A stretch of DNA of 64,000 nucleotides from Mytilinidion resinicola (GCF_010093595.1 NW_022985442.1:784261-848260), one strand, 5' to 3'. Counted from the first letter of the stretch, positions 9,729-21,698 are shown. The notes: generated by a model from the sequence alone, not told the origin. Program-made: numbers and translations.

Positions 9729-10400
9729 GGGGCTGGATTTTCGACCGAGTTTGAGTTGGCAGCTAGCTGGTGTGGATTGAACCTCCGTATTTGTGTCTAA
9801 TCTCAGGGTACAGTATTCTAGATTCTTGCAAATGAGCTTGCGCTGAAATGGAGCGAGTTTTCTCTCACCTCCGTCGCTTCCTCAGCTCGACGGGCCTTAT
9901 CAACCGGGCAAACATCTCACTGTCGAGACAATTTGTCATGATACGAGACGAGAAGCAGGGTGTTGCTGTTTGCATCAGGCTGATGCCCAGCCTTGGGTGA
10001 CAGACGTTGCTATTCGTCAAGGGTTCGTTGAATGAGGCTGGCATGCAGAAAGAATGGCAACCGAGAGGACGCCACAAGATGACGTGTCATACTTCACTGT
10101 GTTATGCACCTATCTTGCCATCCGGTGAGAATCCAGATCCTCCCACATGACCAAATATTTGGGAAACGCACATGCAGGCCGACAGCGGCATTTCCCGCTG
10201 TATGAGAGTTCAGCGTTTTGGTTGGTGCTGTGTCTGCCTGATTTCAGCGTTGCATGAAAGGTGGTGCTAGGTGTGGCAGCCAAAACTACGGCAGGAACTG
10301 TTTTTAATAGACACAGCATTTTGTCCTGCGAGACCTATCAACCCTGCTGGAATTCGAAAGAACGTTACGAATCTACTCCTTTGCTAGACAGGAATCACAC
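9729..10400. other. Intergenic between the caspase pseudogene and the TPR/zinc-finger gene
   Basis: Two short minus-strand ORFs here show no coding features that I trust. The region lies between divergent genes (minus-strand start at 9728, plus-strand start at 10401), so it may be or have been a shared promoter. Confidence 0.4.
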
Positions 10401-13400
10401 TTGTCAAGAAGAAATATGTCTCTAGATGACGACGGCTTCAAGGGAATGAGGCTGAGGGAGAAGGGGCACCTCATCGAGTTCACAAAGTACTACAACAATC
10501 TGCCTCCGCCGGTCCCCGAATCTGCCCTTGCAGTTATCAATTTTCAAGACATGGAAGTCAGCGATCTTGCCGGCCTGGCTTTGGCAGTGGAGCAGAACAA
10601 GGTTCAAGATTTCGACAACGACATTCTCTATGTATATGCACTATACCACATCTTTCTGAAAACCAAAAATTTAGAAAATTTAGAACGAGCAATCAGCAAA
10701 CTGGATAGCTTACTGAGTGCTATCGAGCCGACTAGTCCTCAATATGACTCCGGCTTGAGAACGCTTATTGTGTTACTTTCAAAGAAGTTTGAGTACACCG
10801 TTGATCTCCCGGACCTTGGAGCGGCTGTGTATCGAGCACAGGAGCTACTGAGCATGACCGATCGGCTGGATCCGGAGCGATATCCAAGGCAGGCTGAATT
10901 GATGACTTTGCTTGGGAGATACGCCGGCTTGACTGGGGATCAAACTGCTCTGGATGAATTGGCAGACGACGCTAGCGCTGCCGCCATCGATGCCGTGATG
11001 TGCCTGCAAACCCCAAGGGAGGAGATGTGCACGCCGGGAGACAAGTCAGTCTTGATGGAGAAGCTGAAAGATGGACTAGCAGGTATACCACCGACGCTTG
11101 AGCACCGGAATCTTCTGCTTGACAACCTCGCAACGCTTGCATTTTTCCATTGGAAGCACCATGACCAGGATCCGGTGGCGCTGGAAGAAGCAATCACAAT
11201 TGGTGAACTGGCTCTACCGGCGGCTCCAGATGACGAAGGGAAGGCCATCCGACTTATGGGAATATCAGCCTGTCTGGGCCTCAAATACCAAGAATATTCA
11301 CACGACCTGAATGATCTTCAGTCCGCCATTTCGAGACTCCACCAAGCAATAATCGCCGGGTCTGAAAAGTATCGCGATACTTATCTCAGAAATCTGCATG
11401 ATTTGCTGGTTCTGAGATTCCAGCATACCCATCGCGTCTATGACTTGGAGCGGGCAGTTCGCATATTTGAACGCCTCTTGCTCAAATTACCACCTGGACA
11501 CGATGAAATCCCATTCATACAGGACCTCCTCTCCATAGACTTGGCAGAGCTGTTCAAAACACGACGAGGCCCCAAAGCTTTGGCAGTGATAGACAGAGCT
11601 ATTCAGCTGAATGCCGAGGTACTGGGGTATATCGACAAACACCCGGATGGAGAGGCTGTGACGCGCTGGCTCTGCAATTACGCTAATCGCCTCGAGTTGA
11701 GATATGAGCACAAGAATGTCGTCGAAGATTTGGAACTGGCCGATCAACTGTATGAGCGAGCTGTCAGTTACCCGTACGATGAGCGGAAAGACAGGCCCCG
11801 GTATCTCGCTAGCTATGCCTTTCACTTGCTCAAGAGGTACCTGTATTCCCGTCAGGCGGAGGACCTTGATAGAGCTATGGGAAGATGCAATGAGGCCCTC
11901 TCCCAGTCCTCTAGCTTCTTCAACGACGTAGTGTACTCCCTAGTTACAGCACTAAGCAACGCCCGCGATCTCGTCTCCGATTTTACGTCAAATGCACTCA
12001 GATCGCTTCCGCAACCGTCCCGGCAACGTAACTTGCCACCGCAAACGAGGCATTTCTTTCAGCCGACCATCGCTCAATCAAAGAGGCGGATGCTATCCTC
12101 TGCTGCTGCAGAAACTGAGTACACGCTGGATGAAAGGGAGCAACCTAAGACTTCGGCGGCGGAATCCACATTAGCATTCAAGGTCGAAATGTACGACGAT
12201 GAAGATGAAGAAGATGACTGGGTAATACCGCCTATCCGACGCACAATAGAATCCAAGAATCTCGTTGAACTAAGTACCTGCGGGGATGTCACCCAATCAC
12301 AGAATGGGTCTCGTCAGGTTACCTGGCAATCCGATTTAGACCTTGAAAGCGAGATCAGCCAATCCCAGATATCCTCCAGGACGCAATCAGAACCCAGCAC
12401 CTCTGGTACAGCCACATCGGTACCATGTAGTGTTTATGATGAATCAAGTGAAGAAGAATCTTTCAGCATTTCGGCACGAAAGAATCGGATTGTCGACCAA
12501 ATCATGATTGAATTCTATCGTATGTTCGATGCAATCTTTGGTGTCCGCTGCACTGCGTCTGTAGAATCAAGTTCTGTACAGAATAGTTCTATCAACCACA
12601 CGGATGATTCAAGTACCGGATCTTCGACACTTCAAAGAGAGAAACGAAAAGCTAATGACGAAAATAGTCGAAGAGATGGTGAAGAGGGAGATGAGCAGCC
12701 CCATAGAAGGAGCAAAACCAGTAAAAATGATGACCAGGAAAGCCAGAGAAGACTTGCTTGTCCCTACTCTAAACGTAATCCGCGAAAATATCGAAACATC
12801 CATACTTGTCTAGGACCGGGGTGGGTGACTATCGCTCGCCTAAAGTAAGTGTCATTTTCCCTCTTACGGATAGACGCTCCGAAGACAGAACACTTACCAG
12901 TGTAGGGAACATTTATATCGTCGCCATGAGCTTCCGCCGCATTGTAAGCGATGTTACCAGACCTTCAAGTCTGAACCTGACTCGAAGGCACTCAGGTTGA
13001 AAATTGATGTGAACTCTGTCTTATTTCGGGGGCCCGAAGGCCAAACTATATACTACGTAGGAAGTGACTGTATGCATAGGCAGAAGCACTAATTGGAGGC
13101 AGCAGTAGGCAGCATTAGGCAGGGTAGGCCACCGTACCCCAACCCCTCTCTGTAGAAGTTGTAACTGGCTAGGCATGTAGGCAGCTACTATGCCAGCAAC
13201 TCCAAGTCTGTACGTAGGTGACCGTGAACCGTATGAGTTGTTGATCCTAGGTTGTAGCTGTTACAACCCGAGTAAGGCACACACAAGAACCCCAGAAGGA
13301 TGCGAGATTCGAGACGAAGAGCAATTGGAAGGGTTTGATTTGAGTCAGAAGGAAAGATTGAGATGCAAGAAGAAAGGTTTTTCAGGCGATACTAGAGAAG

Positions 13401-14249
13401 ACCAATGGAGGGATATATATTTGGTACTTTTCCCAGATGCGCTATTGTCAGAGATTCCGTCACCATGTGAGTACTCTATTACAAGACAGCAACCCATAAG
13501 CATCAACTGACACACTTTCAGATTACAACTATGATGAAGACTCCGGCCAGCAACCTATCAATTCTCCTTCCTCTGCAGGGTTCGCTTGTTACGATTCATA
13601 CCTTAGACACGAACTACCTCAAAAGGTCCGACAAGAATTGGAAGCCGAGATGGAAGAGGAGCTTGGCCTTGTGGGCGAGAAATTGAAAAGTCAGCTGTCC
13701 GCCATTGTTCGGAACTCCCTCGAACAGCTCTGCCAGACGTTCAAAGAGAAATCTTCGTCCGTTAATCCTGCCACGCACGATGATCATCATGTACAGGAAC
13801 TCGATAATAACGCGACCATCTCATCTGATCCGGTTGATCCACACTCGTTACCAGGTTCATCGACCAATTACGACTTGGCGGCATTTGAAATTCCTTCTGA
13901 GGCGTGCCTTGAGTTTTGGGATGACTTCATGGCGAACGACTTCATGGCTTCCTCGGCCATGAACGGAGGAGATCCATCTGATTCAGGTTACGGTTCTCTT
14001 GATCGAATTCAAGTGCCACATACCGCAACGGCTGTAGGCACTTCTTGTCCTCCTGAAATAGAGGGATCACGGATGCTACCGTTGTTGGATTCTCAATCAG
14101 AATGGCCACAGATAGAGGGAAGACAGACCTTTGCTTTGCCACTCAGCAACACGGAGCATGGTGAAGATTTTGGCGAGGCTGGAAGCGCATATATTGGGAA
14201 GGGGAAGGGCAGAGCGAAAGAGTATGATAATACGCTAAGCCGGGCCTAA
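10401..14249 (+). CDS. TPR-like / C2H2-type zinc-finger protein, split by a MITE insertion
   Basis: Exon 1 (10401-12844) encodes about 815 residues with repeated helical units ending DLxxA(I/V)xxxxxxL, as in TPR-like arrays. Then come an acidic patch (DDEDEEDDWVIPPI), a Ser-rich region and a finger start, ACPYSKRNPRKYRNIHTCLG. An intron at 12845-12905 joins to EHLYRRHELPPHC and CYQTFKSEPDSKA, completing C/H ligands of the fungal 'CPxxK...YxxxxxC...EHLYRRH' finger. A 284-bp MITE (12990-13273) then interrupts the exon and brings a stop at 13090-13092. Beyond it the original frame resumes (TPEGCEIRDEEQLEGFDL), with another intron at 13467-13521 and a Ser/Glu-rich C-terminus ending at 14249. As it stands the product would be truncated just after the finger unless the insert is removed from the RNA. 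Confidence 0.75.
12990..13273. mobile_element. MITE, 284 bp, 5-bp TSD (family A, copy 2)
   Basis: It begins ACTCAGGTTGAAAATTG and ends CAACCCGAGT and is flanked by perfect AAGGC duplications (12985-12989 and 13274-13278). The element plus one duplication totals 289 bp; removing it restores the zinc-finger frame exactly. Its ends are homologous, in inverted orientation, to those of the copy at 5575-5814, including a 26-bp identical block (13232-13257). The centre differs strongly between the two copies. No ORF for a transposase is present. Confidence 0.88.
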
Positions 14250-14312
14250 GCGGACCTTAGCCGTAGCAGCGTGGGATCACGTGAGTAATGGGGATCGAGG
14301 GTGTGCACATTG
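14242..14312. repeat. Dispersed repeat, copy 2
   Basis: Homologous by eye to 100-170, with mainly transition differences. The stop and last codons of the TPR/zinc-finger gene lie at its left edge, so the present C-terminus may have been set by this repeat. Confidence 0.5.
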
Positions 14313-14548
14313 GAGTGTTGTAACACCTATTACAAAATACTAAATGTATACAACTTCTCCACCTTTCGCTAGGTCTATCAGCCAACATAAGAAAAGATGC
14401 AAAGACCGACTTCTCTATACCCTTCCAAGCGCGAGAGCACAGATTGACTCCGCTGTATAAAGCGAACCGTACGTACTTTTTGAGCACTAAGTCAGAAAGA
14501 AGCAACCTCTCACTCACCACCCAATTACTTCCCTCACGCAAGCCTCCC
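14313..14548. other. Intergenic, convergent gene ends
   Basis: Between the 3' ends of the plus-strand zinc-finger gene and the minus-strand MFS gene. Nothing else was recognised. Confidence 0.4.
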
Positions 14549-16534
14549 TTACGCCGGCGACGTCGCCGGCTTCGGCTTCCTAACATCCTTCCATCCCAGC
14601 CCCCACGCCACACAAAAGCAAGCGCACATTCCCCCAACAACCATATAGAACACCCGATCAATTGAATCCGTATACGCATGCAACACCCCGTCCAAGTCCG
14701 CCCCCGAGATCACCTTCCTAACTCCCCTAGCTCCCGCATGTATCACAGCCTCCAAGTTGACATCGGGAGCGTATTCTGGGATCTTGGTGCGCAGAGTGTT
14801 CGAGAGGATCGTGTTGGCGGCGGAGAGCATGACGGAGCCCATGAAAGTTTGGCTGAATATGACGACGGACATGGCGTAGGCCACCTTGGAGCTTGGGACG
14901 GCGTTTTGGGCGGCGAGGATGGGCTAGATGAAGAAGGGGAGGTCAGTTTCGTGATTTGAGAGACGATTGGGCGGTGAGACATCAAATAAGGGGGTTATCT
15001 TGCTGTGACTAGGGGAGATGGGGTTGAACAGCTTACGATTTGGGTGCCCATGCCCTGACCCGCACCAAGCAGGATTTGGAAACCAACTTGTCTGGCCCTT
15101 GAAGTGTGCAGTTTCAATGTGGAAAGGAGTCCCGTGGCAATAGCAAGAAGGACACTGCAGGAAACACCAAAGGGAAGGTAGTAGCCGACTTTTGAGACTG
15201 CATCAAAATTAGTAGGTACTCATAATGGACGCAGCTCTCAGCCTAGGTAACGTACTCGTGACTCCCGTGCTAACCCCAAACGCAACGTTAACCAGAATGT
15301 TCGGCAGCATATCGACCCCGCTCATCGTCGGCGAGGCGCCCTTGACCGTCTGGAAGTAGATGGGCAGGTAGTAGGACGCACAAAAAGTGCAAGACATCAA
15401 GAATGCCATGAAGATGCAGCTGCACCAGATGATGCGTTGGGAGACTATCGAGAGTGGAATCATGGCGTTTTCGCCCATTCGTTTCTCCCATAGGACGAAG
15501 ACGATGTATGTGACGCCTGCACCGCAGAAGAGTCCGATGACGACGGAGCTGTTCCAAGGGTGCGACTCGCCGCCGAACTGGAGCGCTATGAGAAACATGA
15601 TTGATGCAGAGGCGAAGATCACGAAGCCAACTAGGTCGAGCTTGGGCCAGACGTTGCGAATGACAATCGAGAACTTGTCCTTGGGCATTTGATCGGGGAC
15701 CTGAATAAATAGGAGAGCGGCGGCAGCGACACCACCAATCGGAAGGTTGATATAGAAGCCTGAGGATCAAGGGTACCAGATTAGCAGGCGACTGTAAAAC
15801 TCGGAGCGCAATAGGGTAAAAGGAACGGGAATCTTACACCACCGCCATGATACGTATTGAGTAAAGGCGCCCCCTAATAGCGGTCCAAAGACCAGGCCGA
15901 GCTGCGCCCCTCCCATACAAATCCCTTGGAAGGCAGGTAGGCGGTCTTTCGGGACTGCTGCACTGATGAGCGTGAAAGCGCCGTTCTGTAGACCTGCAGA
16001 TCCCATGCCTGCAACCGCTCGTCCAATGATCAGCATCTTCGAGGACGTGGACAAGCCACAAATTAAAGACCCTATTTCGAATATCGCGAAGCAAATGAGG
16101 AACACCCATTTTAGGCGAAAGTAGGTGTATAGTTTCCCCGTCATTGGTTGGAGAGAAGCGCTGGCAAGTGTGTAGGCGCCGCCATACCAACCAACGTCGG
16201 GTAGCGAATGGAAGGCATCCGTGATGCTCGGTATGGCAGTGACAATAATGACGACATCTAGCAGCATAAGAAAGCAGATAAACGTCACAGAGCATATAAG
16301 GAGGTAGAGTTTCGTGCCCTGGAGGTACTCCTTCTGGGACTCGGTATCATCATGCGGTATTTTTGTCTTTTCGTCATTTTCGGATGGCGAAGGCGTCGAA
16401 GGTTTTGTGTTTCTCTCCAATTCATCGCCATGGCCATATGGTAGTAGTTCCTTCCCACCTATCGGGGACGACGAAAGCGTAGACGCGCTCTTGCGTTTCT
16501 CTGATTCGTGGTCTGGTCCTTGCGAAGAGTCCAT
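14549..16534 (-). CDS. MFS multidrug/toxin efflux transporter, DHA2-type
   Basis: Four exons (16534-15838, 15759-15256, 15197-15037, 14923-14549) sum to 1737 bases, 578 residues. A polar N-terminal tail of about 75 residues precedes the first membrane segment (LLICSVTFICFLMLLDVVII). Typical MFS features follow: LDVVIIVTAIPSI in TM1, DVGWYGGAYTLASASLQPMTGKLY in the loop 2-3 region, GRAVAGMGSAGLQNGAFTLI, and the antiporter-type [26 protein letters not shown]. The length and the [11 protein letters not shown] block fit 14-TM drug:H+ antiporters of the fungal HC-toxin/aflatoxin efflux group. It acts at the plasma membrane or vesicles; the substrate is unknown. A minus-strand Zn2Cys6 regulator lies directly upstream, a common pairing. 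Confidence 0.88.
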
Positions 16535-17047
16535 GATGGTAGTCGGCGGGATATCCGCTTAGGAAGTCGTGTACTATTAGACGTGCTCCGGATATAGCAC
16601 AGACATGCAAATATAAGAGAGAGACGGATTCTGGAAACGAGGGTTCTTGGCAGGTTCGCATGGTCTTTAAAAGATGTCGCATGCTGGCGACTGAGCTTTG
16701 ACTCTCCCGACTAGGACTAGCGGCCGGATTTCAGGCGTTGGTGAATCCCGAAGTGCACGGAAGATGGTGATCTCGATCACCTGAACCCTGAGGCGCGGTC
16801 CCCCCCCGAAATCTCCGTTACCACCGCCGTCAAGGATTTGATCAAGATGTCAGGTCGCCTTTCTCCTTTGTTCAGTGCACGCTGAAGAGAAGGCCATGGC
16901 AACATCAGTTGGAGGATGTGCGGGTGACATCTAGCTTTTTCAAGGTCTGAGCTTGTGTGATTTTACACTTTGTAGTCGTAAAGACATGTGATATCGTCTG
17001 GTTGCGAGAATGTCGTCTCTGGTTGAAGAGCCCACCTTGCATGCATT
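16535..17047. other. Intergenic, promoter of the MFS gene
   Basis: Between the MFS start and the 3' end of the Zn2Cys6 gene. It contains a short C-run near 16800; no gene was recognised. Confidence 0.4.
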
Positions 17048-19161
17048 CTAGAAATCCCAGGCAGAGAAAACGTCCGACACCCACCAGTTCTCTGGAAGGT
17101 CCATACTGAGATTCGGCATCTCCAAGTCCGTCTCTGGAACGACCGGTGCCGCTGTGTTGATGCTTAAGGCAGCCAGCTTAGCCTCCCATCTCTCTCTCGT
17201 AGCGTTAAAAGTCTCCGCATATCTCGGGTACACGTCACTTGCGAGCAGGTTGGTGGAGACCATGCGGAGAACTTCAGCAACATTGTAGGTGTTGCGGGCC
17301 ACTTGCTTATCCCATCCTGGATCGTCTATTGCCGAGAGCCTGTAGAGGACCACGAGGCAGCGCATGAACTGAGAAAAGATAGAAAATGGGATTCCGGTGT
17401 ACCTGGCGGGCGGTATGGTGAAGAAGATGTCAAGCCAGGACTTGAGGGAGCGTAGAGAGGCGTACAAACATTCGACGTCCTGAAAGTCCGTATTATTGGC
17501 AGAGGCAGCTGACTTTAAGATTCCAAGCTCGCTGATGTAGAGAGCAGTACTATGGAGATGCAATAGTACGACTTCTGCGACGAAGTTATGAATATAGAAC
17601 GAAGATGAGTAAACGTGGGAAGGGCTTACCATGCTGGACATTACCGGAAAGATTCTTCTCTACTTCCTGGAGCTGGCCTTGTAGTGCAAGTCTGTAGAGA
17701 GCTGGTGGTATCCGGGAAAAGTCATTGCTCGCTACCTCTCCATGTTGCGCAGAGAAATGTACAGCTTTATCGACAATTAGTTGCATCCGAACTAGTTGAA
17801 TCAAGGTGTCGTCTGTCGGAAATTCTTTGGCCTCCGCAAGAACTTCGAGGCATTCATTCATATGGGGCGTCCACCGCAATGGATCCATGTATCGGAGGAA
17901 CGCAGACACACTTGATAAATGAGTTAGCAAGCAGCGATTTCAGTTCACGATTGGGGCAGCCTACAAGGAGGTGATTAGAAAGCAGCCTAGAATGGCTCTT
18001 CGTTCCTCTAAGGTCCGGACAGCGCTGTCAAGTTGTCTGGATGCTTCTGGTGCGTTTATCTTGCAATTAAACAACATCGTCTGGAAACTGGACCCTGGAG
18101 GTTTGTTGAGGCCGAGTTGAAATACCAAGGATATCGCCAATTGGGTGAACACTGCCAATGATGGTTTTTTCACTCCTGTGCTCGGTGGGTTGGACCTTTT
18201 TAATGAGTTAGTTCGTATGTACAAGAACAGAACACGGACATCATTGACGCACCAAGCAACACAAACAAGTACACCGAGTAGCAAATCGAGATTGTGTTCT
18301 TGTCCAATCACCATTGCTTCGCTTAGCATGGTTCGAACTTTAAGCGGCAGTTCTTCTTGCTGTGAGCGCGATTTGGTCGAAGCAAGCACAATGCAGTACC
18401 ACAAGAAGGGTCTTTCCCGAAAGAGTTGCTCGGACGAGGTAGTAGGTGGAATATGTATAAAGGGAACAAACGGTAATTTATGGGTCCGAAAATCATGAAG
18501 ACATTCTTCGCCATCTGTAGGTAAAGGCTCGGGAAGTCCTAAAGTCGGAGCGAAGTTCAGAGAGTTGATCGCTGAATTCGAGACGTGATTGTATGAACCA
18601 TACGTTGAAGCTACAAACGAGGTTGCTGAAGGTGAGCTATCTTTTGTTGAGCTGTGATTGAGGCTTTCATCACTCGACTCAGCGGTAGCGGGGAGAAGTT
18701 GATTGTTGTTTTTGAGAAGTTGAACGATGTTGTCGAGCTTTTGCTCGAGCTGGATAGCCTTGGAGGCCGCTGTTCTCCGAGCATGCTTTGCTCGGACTGT
18801 CGGCGCGGGACGACATTCCCGATTCAAGCGATAACATCTATATCAACAGTTACTACGAATTGAGCAATGTGATAATCATGTGACGAGTGGTACATGTGGT
18901 TGTGATTGGTTTCAAGGTGCTTAAGCGAGTGCTGTATCCGTGCATGAAACTAGGGACTCAGGTCTAGAAATGAACGGACCGGCAAGCTTTGCCTCGACTC
19001 CAAGAAAAAAAAACTTACCTCTCACAAGCCCCCCCAGGCGTCCTCACGATACATTTGCACTTACTCCTCGCGCAATCTACACAAGCACGGCCATACGGGG
19101 CCGGACTCCCGGCCGCCAATGGTCTAGAACCACTGACAGCCCTGGAATGATGCGTCTCCAT
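17048..19161 (-). CDS. Zn(II)2Cys6 transcription factor
   Basis: The binuclear cluster is split by an intron. Exon 1 (about 19161-19019) gives ACVDCARSKCKC and ends at ACER; after the intron 18838-19018, exon 2 gives CYRLNREC, completing CX2CX6CX8CX2CX6C. A basic linker and a short coiled coil (LEQKLDNIVQLLK) follow, as in Gal4-type dimerisers. Further introns at 17911-17964 and 17575-17629 join the middle region (LRYMDPLRWTPHMNECLEVL) to the C-terminal part ending LPENWWVSDVFSAWDF. The layout matches fungal-specific regulators. It lies upstream of, and on the same strand as, the MFS transporter, suggesting that it may regulate it. The start is my choice (METHHSR); an earlier in-frame Met exists near 19296. 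Confidence 0.82.
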
Positions 19162-19530
19162 CGAATGCTGAATCCCGTTAGAGGCGCATACGACTAGGGA
19201 CAGACGGAGACGGCGCTTTGAATTCCCCCTACGCGCAGCAGGAGTCGGAGTGTCGGCAGAGGCGGCACTTTTGCAATCAAGCGTGCCTAAATCCAATCAT
19301 TCAACCAGAAAATGCAGAAGTGTAAAGCGGTGCGCGAAAGCCGATAGACGCTTGTGAGAATTGGAGAACACGTCGTGGGAAGAGTGTTGACGGCATAGGG
19401 TGGTGAAAGAGATTCGGGCGTTGTCTCAATCCCGAAATCCGACGACGCTAGCTTCATGTGGGCTGGCTTGCGGTGGAGGCTTGGACCCTTCGAAAGAGGT
19501 ATACAAGGAGGATCTTTCGTCCGCAGTCTA
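19162..19530. other. Upstream region of the Zn2Cys6 gene
   Basis: No gene was recognised apart from a possible longer 5' end of the regulator. It ends at the left TA of the family B MITE. Confidence 0.4.
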
Positions 19531-19816
19531 CAGCAAAACCTCGCTATAGTGGTAGGGGTCGGTGACTAGGGATATTATCACTGTGGAAGATATCACAGTA
19601 CCTGAGGTCACGTGTGGTGGATTCGTAAGCCAGTCTGCTCCAAAACACCCCATACAAATCCAGCTTGGTTAGTATGATATCGTATGAGAGGGGCTTAGTG
19701 ATACTATACTAAGCAGAGAGCCAGTGATATAGGAGGCAAATCGTACAATCCAGCGTTTCGTTTCACTGTATAGAAAAGATCACTATACCCCCGTATTATA
19801 CTAACGAGGTTTTCGG
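19531..19816. mobile_element. TA-flanked MITE, 286 bp (family B, copy 2)
   Basis: The left end CAGCAAAACCTCGCTATAGTG and the right end (reverse complement CCGAAAACCTCGTTAGTATA) are imperfect inverted repeats continuing for about 40 bases to a shared TATAGTG(A/G) block. TA dinucleotides flank both ends (19529-19530 and 19817-19818). It is internally AT-rich with several CACTGT/ACAGTGA motifs and no ORF. It is related to 6506-6816. TA duplication suggests mobilisation by a Tc1/mariner- or pogo-like transposase not present here. Confidence 0.75.
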
Positions 19817-20028
19817 TACAATGTTCTCCCTTCGCGTGCAGGGTAGGAATGTTGATCAGGTATCAGATTACATCGTCATAGATTCGTTCATGTCGCTGGA
19901 GTATCATAAGTACACGCAATAATAGCAAACGAGCCCGCCTTGAAACCCCAACACGAAAGACTCCAAACATTCGTCCTCGTCCGTCCCAACTCCCTCATGT
20001 CATCATGCCAACGGCTAAACCATTGAGT
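19817..20028. other. 3' flank of bleomycin hydrolase
   Basis: Short spacer; nothing else was recognised. Confidence 0.4.
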
Positions 20029-21698
20029 CTAAGCCAACGCACCCATTGGATCCCACAGATCCAACATCTTCGGCTTCTGCTCCAGCACCTTCCTCACCGC
20101 CGCACTGACCACACTAGGATCAACAACCGCCTGATACACAAACTCATCCATCCACTCATCGCTCATGACAAAGTAGCCCTGCGAACCTGCGGTCTCGGAC
20201 CATGAATTTTCCACACGCCACCGCACCGGTTTGCCATCAACAACATGCACAGCCGTCAGCACCATCGCGTGCGTCATGGCGCTCTCGCCCGTCATCAAAC
20301 GCTCCGCCTTCTTCATCCCTAGGCGGACGTTGAAGCCGAGCTCGTAGTCGAAGAGCGCCGTGTCCATGATGCCCTTAGTGGAATCAGAGTACTTTCCGAC
20401 GTCTGAACCGAAGAAGATGGGCAGGCCGCGCTTGAGCGTCGTGATGCAGGCATCTTTCATGGTCTTCATGTCCACATTGACGTAAGTCACGGGCCTGCCA
20501 GACCAGATGTTGCCAAGGCGGGACACGGAGAGGAGGCGGTTGTAGGGGTTGCGAGGGTCGTTGACGATGCTGAAAAGTTGGGTGACGTCTGTGCCGCCTA
20601 GTGCACGTACAGTCCTTGAGTCGCTGAGCTCCTTTGCGAAAGCAGTTGGGCGAGTGGTGACGGAGCAGAATTGGCCGTCTTTGTCGGTGAATTCCCAAGT
20701 GAAAGGCTTGGTAGATGAAGGTGGTGGGCCAAGCATGAGCGTCAGGATTAGATGAATTTCACGGAGCATCTTGTCTTTAGTTGCGCCTAGAGAGGACTTC
20801 AGGACCGCAGGATCCGCGGTGCTGCTTGCGAGGCTGCGGAGACGGAGAGCGTCTTCGCGAAGCTTAGTAGTGATGAGACGGTCCATGGATGATGAGTTCA
20901 TGGCGTTGAAGGAGTCGGGGTATAGGCTCTGAGGGACGAGACCATACTTCTGCACCAAGTTGGCGACCATGTCCCATTGCCCACCGTCGCTGACTGGGCT
21001 TGCAAGCAGTGCTTGGATAAGACGGCCATCCAGAGGCTCGTCCACCGTATCTAGTATGTTTTCGAGGAAATAGTTGGCTTTCTCGAGCTTATCCCAGTAG
21101 AAAAGGTAGGCTTGAGATAGCTCAAAGGACGCAAGGCGGTATTTCTTCATGATCGCAACGCGAAACACATTTGTGGACGCGAAAAGCCAGCATCGGCCCG
21201 ACGATCGTTGGTTTGTCACTGGAGACCCCTCCAGCGGTATCTTGACATTGAAGTTCTGGATATCGGCAATGGTAGCCGCGCGGGAGCTTAGGACGTTGTT
21301 CGCGTTGTTGGAGCTGAGGGCTGCGAGAGCGAGACGATTCTGCAGAACGTTAGAACCGCCATTATTCAGTCACTGTATATGACCTTACCTTTGGGTCTTC
21401 CAGGAGCTCTTTCGCCCATTCCTCTATCGTGGTCGAAGACACATCCGTCTTGTATGGGGCGAAGGGGACCTTTTCTTGGGCTACATAGCTACCGTCAGAC
21501 GCAGCTTAGGGCTTCACAGAGTATGTAGAGTCACTTACAGCTCTCCTCACCAATATACACGTAGTCTTTCTCGACAACGGTGTTGTGCTTGAGCTGTAAG
21601 GCCTGGAGTCTCTCAATGAGCTGTTGACGCATCCTCTCATCTTCGATATAGGAGACCGATAGCGGGCTAGACGAGAGCTTAGACGGAGCGCTACCCAT
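20029..21698 (-). CDS. Bleomycin hydrolase (cysteine aminopeptidase, C1B)
   Basis: Three exons (21698-21539, 21480-21389, 21339-20029) sum to 1563 bases, 520 residues, slightly longer than yeast Lap3/Blh1. Introns are 58 and 49 bases. Papain-fold catalytic residues are all present: Cys134 in NQRSSGRCWLFA, His441 in SAMTHAMVLTAVH and Asn462 in WRVENSWSE. The characteristic C-terminal arm is present and ends WDPMGALA. The enzyme is a cytosolic homohexameric aminopeptidase that trims peptides and hydrolyses homocysteine thiolactone and bleomycin. The N-terminus starts MGSAPSK, a Gly2 start with Ser6 that could be myristoylated; this is inference only. Confidence 0.95.

Noticed and set aside
10110..10319. 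Small secreted-protein-like ORF (MLCLLKTVPAVVLAA start)
   Set aside because: The signal-peptide-like start is short and weak, and there is no cysteine pattern or promoter support.
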